From: Cellulomonadaceae bacterium
Lineage (GTDB): Bacteria; Actinomycetota; Actinomycetes; Actinomycetales; Cellulomonadaceae
Direction: 5' to 3'
NCBI GenBank assembly: GCA_031283115.1
Contig: JAITCK010000161.1
Coordinates: forward strand, 1 to 8,597
Length of the DNA stretch: 8,597 bases
A program made the translations under genes and the position numbers. Every line of letters starts with the position of its first letter. The stretch's first letter is position 1. This document shows, in pieces, positions 6,707 to 8,597 of the stretch. The notes beneath the pieces were generated by a model. That model worked only from the letters and a program-made list of their open reading frames with translations, searched no databases and was not told where the DNA came from.

Positions 6707-7452
6707 GGCCGCTCACCTGCACCATTGCCGACGCCAACACCGTTAGTGACAACGACACCATCGCCGTGAATACTGTCGTTACCGTCGTCAGGCAGGTCGA
6801 TGACAATGGTGTGGTCGGCGGCCTGCGCCAGGCTTTCATCGTGCGTGGCGACAACGACGGTCGCCCCACAGGCAGCGTGCCGGATCAGCGCGTCCCAGAC
6901 GATGCGGGCGCTGTCAGCATCAAGGTTGCCCGTGGGTTCATCACCAAACACCACGTCAGGGTTGGTCACCAGCGCCCGACAGAGGGCAACTCGCTGGGCC
7001 TGCCCGCCAGAAATTTCACCGGGCCGATGGTCGCCGCGATGGGAGATACCGAACTCGGCAAGCAACTCATCGGCGCGTTGGCGGGCCGTCTGCGGGTCGA
7101 TTCCAGCGAAGAGCGCCGATTCGAGCACATTGTCGACAACGGTTCGAGACGGGTCAAGCATGGCGTCTTGGAAGACAAACCCTGAATGGGCGGCCCGCAA
7201 CCGCGACCGTTCCCCATCGGGCAGAGATTCGACGCTGCGTCCATCCCATTCAACGCTCCCCTGTGACGCCGGGAGCAGCAGAGCAAGCAGGTAGAGCAGC
7301 GTCGACTTGCCTGCCCCCGAAGGCCCGGTCAACACGGTCACAGAACCAGGCTCACACTCAAGATTGAGCCGATCCAACACGACGGGCGCGCCACGCCGGT
7401 AGGCAAAGGTGAGGTCACGGGCAGTCAGGCGCACACCCTCAATCGTCACCAT
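6703..7452 (-). CDS. ABC transporter ATP-binding protein, LolD/MacB type
   Basis: A 249-residue cytoplasmic ATPase that drives the permease encoded next. All key motifs are intact: Walker A GPSGAGKS (43-50), Q-loop FVFQD (92-96, Gln95), signature ISGGQAQRVALCRAL (147-161), Walker B VVFGDEP with GDEPTGNLD (170-178), and H-loop VVATHD (200-205, His204). The EPTGNLD sequence and an exporter-like Q-loop are typical of the MacB/LolD/FtsE group. The frame is open further upstream, but the ATG at 7452 gives the family N-terminus and has AAGGGA six bases before it. It overlaps the end of the adaptor gene by 14 bases, implying translational coupling. The C-terminal tail after residue 221 is a Gly/Asp/Asn/Val-rich low-complexity stretch, longer than the minimal domain and probably disordered. 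Confidence 0.95.
   Translation of the reverse strand: MVTIEGVRLTARDLTFAYRRGAPVVLDRLNLECEPGSVTVLTGPSGAGKSTLLYLLALLLPASQGSVEWDGRSVESLPDGERSRLRAAHSGFVFQDAMLDPSRTVVDNVLESALFAGIDPQTARQRADELLAEFGISHRGDHRPGEISGGQAQRVALCRALVTNPDVVFGDEPTGNLDADSARIVWDALIRHAACGATVVVATHDESLAQAADHTIVIDLPDDGNDSIHGDGVVVTNGVGVGNGAGERP
6713..6718 (-). promoter_or_regulatory. Ribosome binding site of the ABC permease gene
   Basis: On the - strand AGGTGA (6718-6713) is six bases before the ATG at 6706 and lies inside the last codons of the ATPase gene. This supports the ATGA-overlap start. Confidence 0.6.
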
Positions 7453-8581
7453 CGGACGTCCCTTGCGAGCCGTCAGGCGATTCAGCAGGCATGCCGCCAG
7501 GCGCGGCGGGCGAATCCGCTGGTGAGGAAAAAAGTTGCACCACATCGCCGACCTCAACCCCGTCCACGACGACCCGAGAGGCATCGGCAGCCACAACAGT
7601 GACCGGCACGCGGGTTCCGTCAACACGGACCACAAACCGCGACCCGTCAGCTGCCGTCCCAACTGCCGCAGGCGGGACGGCAGGGCCAGTCACCTCGGGA
7701 ACAGTGACGACCCGTCCGGGGAAGGTACGGTCTTCCCCAGTGAAAGGGACGAGGCTTTCGCACTGGTCGCCACACACCGGTTGCCCGTCAACACCAGCAA
7801 GCGTCAATACCGTCTGACCGGAACTATCCGTTGTCGAACCGGTCACCGTAGCCGACCACCGCGTATCTTCTGTCGGCTCGACATCAATAGTCTCCCCTGT
7901 GTGCGGGATGAGGTTTTGCTGCATGTTGCCACTGACGACAATGGCAAACTCTGGGGTCGATGCGACAGCTGAAACGACGGTCTGCTCAGGAGTCAGTTGG
8001 GCGCCGACAACAACATCAGCGGAAAGGGTCAGGCGGGCAGGCAGGCCAGGCACAAAAAGCACGTCGCCCCGGGCAACCTCCCCGGTTCGTTCCACCCCGA
8101 GAGCCCGCTGCCAGCGACTGACCGCCTGAGTGGTGCTCGTGCCATAGACACCATTGACCTGTCCAGTGAAATAGCCACCAGCGGCGAGCATCTGCTGCAA
8201 CTGACGCACATCAGCGCCAGATTCGCCGCCAACCAGGTCACGGAAGGTCGGCGTGACACCTTCTGCAATAACCACGGGTCGCAAATCGACCGTATACGCG
8301 ACAGTGCCCGATTCCACGACGGCACCATTATCAATAGCAATACTCGTCACCGTGCCCGCCGATGACCCGGCAGAAAGCGGCGTGACCGGCCACTTGGCTG
8401 TCACCGTCAAAGTCACCGACGACCCCACAGTCGCCTCTGCCACCGTGAACAAAGCCAATGGCGGAGCCTCCACCCCCACCTGTGGAGGTATAAACGTCGC
8501 CCGCCCCGCGAAAACACCGATACCCAGCGCGACCAGCACAGACGCCACCCACGCAACCCGCACCACAGCCACGCGCCTCAT
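7439..8581 (-). CDS. Membrane-anchored transporter adaptor (MacA-like) with peptidoglycan-binding domain
   Basis: A 380-residue extracytoplasmic subunit. A basic N-terminus (MRRVAVVR) precedes one hydrophobic segment (about 9-26) without an obvious cleavage site or lipobox, so it is probably a signal anchor. A lipoyl-like stretch follows (about 76-108: GTVTSIAIDNGAVVESG). Then comes a PG_binding_1 domain (about 118-165) with the family pattern SGADVRQLQQML (121-132), GYFTGQVNGVYGTST (136-150) and VSRWQRALGV (154-163). The second half (about 180-350) is beta-rich and contains a Cys pair, VCGDQC (269-274). The tail (354-380) is Ser/Pro/Gly/Asp-rich. This is the layout of adaptors annotated as peptidoglycan-binding RND/MacA-like subunits in Gram-positives. 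The ATG at 8581 has an in-frame stop at 8587-8585 and no visible Shine-Dalgarno, so translation may be leaderless or begin slightly downstream. It is the first gene of the five-gene cluster. Confidence 0.88.
   Translation of the reverse strand: MRRVAVVRVAWVASVLVALGIGVFAGRATFIPPQVGVEAPPLALFTVAEATVGSSVTLTVTAKWPVTPLSAGSSAGTVTSIAIDNGAVVESGTVAYTVDLRPVVIAEGVTPTFRDLVGGESGADVRQLQQMLAAGGYFTGQVNGVYGTSTTQAVSRWQRALGVERTGEVARGDVLFVPGLPARLTLSADVVVGAQLTPEQTVVSAVASTPEFAIVVSGNMQQNLIPHTGETIDVEPTEDTRWSATVTGSTTDSSGQTVLTLAGVDGQPVCGDQCESLVPFTGEDRTFPGRVVTVPEVTGPAVPPAAVGTAADGSRFVVRVDGTRVPVTVVAADASRVVVDGVEVGDVVQLFSSPADSPAAPGGMPAESPDGSQGTSDGDD
7459..7464 (-). promoter_or_regulatory. Ribosome binding site of the ABC ATPase gene
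   Basis: On the - strand AAGGGA (7464-7459) is six bases before the ATG at 7452, within the 3' end of the adaptor gene. It supports the short form of the ATPase over longer in-frame extensions. Confidence 0.6.
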
Positions 8582-8597
8582 ACATCAACACTACGAC

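Noticed and set aside
7453..7662. Longer ABC ATPase starting near 7662
   Set aside because: The extra residues would overlap the adaptor gene heavily and do not resemble an ATPase N-terminus; the ATG at 7452 has a good ribosome site.
1..8597. Mobile element, CRISPR array, toxin-antitoxin pair or defence system
   Set aside because: I saw no transposase, integrase, spaced repeats or paired small genes; the genes are mostly recognisable housekeeping, transport or regulatory families with uniform base composition.

Overview
The window is GC-rich and densely coded, with GTG starts, stop/start overlaps of a few bases and strong third-position GC bias. The tRNA-dihydrouridine synthase closely resembles actinobacterial DusB proteins such as that of Mycobacterium, and the transporter adaptor carries a peptidoglycan-binding domain. 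Together these point to an actinobacterium (Actinomycetota) with a thick cell wall. The genus cannot be fixed from the sequence alone. No phage, insertion-sequence, CRISPR, tRNA or rRNA signature was seen; this is mostly chromosomal housekeeping and transport DNA.

Left part, + strand (1-1744): the 3' part of a DUF58-family protein, whose N-terminal membrane region lies outside the window, overlaps a polytopic membrane protein of unknown function by ATGA. In other genomes DUF58 genes usually accompany a MoxR-type AAA+ ATPase and a transglutaminase-like membrane protein, which would be expected upstream of position 1.

Middle part (1728-3618): a YciO-type member of the YrdC/Sua5 family runs on the - strand and converges on the membrane protein gene with a 17-base overlap. 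It is divergent from an AraC-family regulator on the + strand. The 223-base space between their starts (2355-2577) is the largest non-coding stretch and holds several short inverted and direct repeats, but no confident promoter.

Right part, - strand (8581 down to 3638): five tightly packed genes read in one direction. They encode a membrane-anchored adaptor with a peptidoglycan-binding domain, a MacB/LolD-type ABC ATPase, an FtsX/MacB-type permease, DusB (tRNA dihydrouridine synthase) and ribulose-phosphate 3-epimerase. The first three form a MacAB-like system adapted to a cell without an outer membrane. The last two are housekeeping enzymes that probably share its transcript. The epimerase converges on the AraC-type gene with 19 bases between the stop codons.

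The most interesting item is the adaptor/ATPase/permease module. Nothing here clearly amounts to a previously undescribed system.
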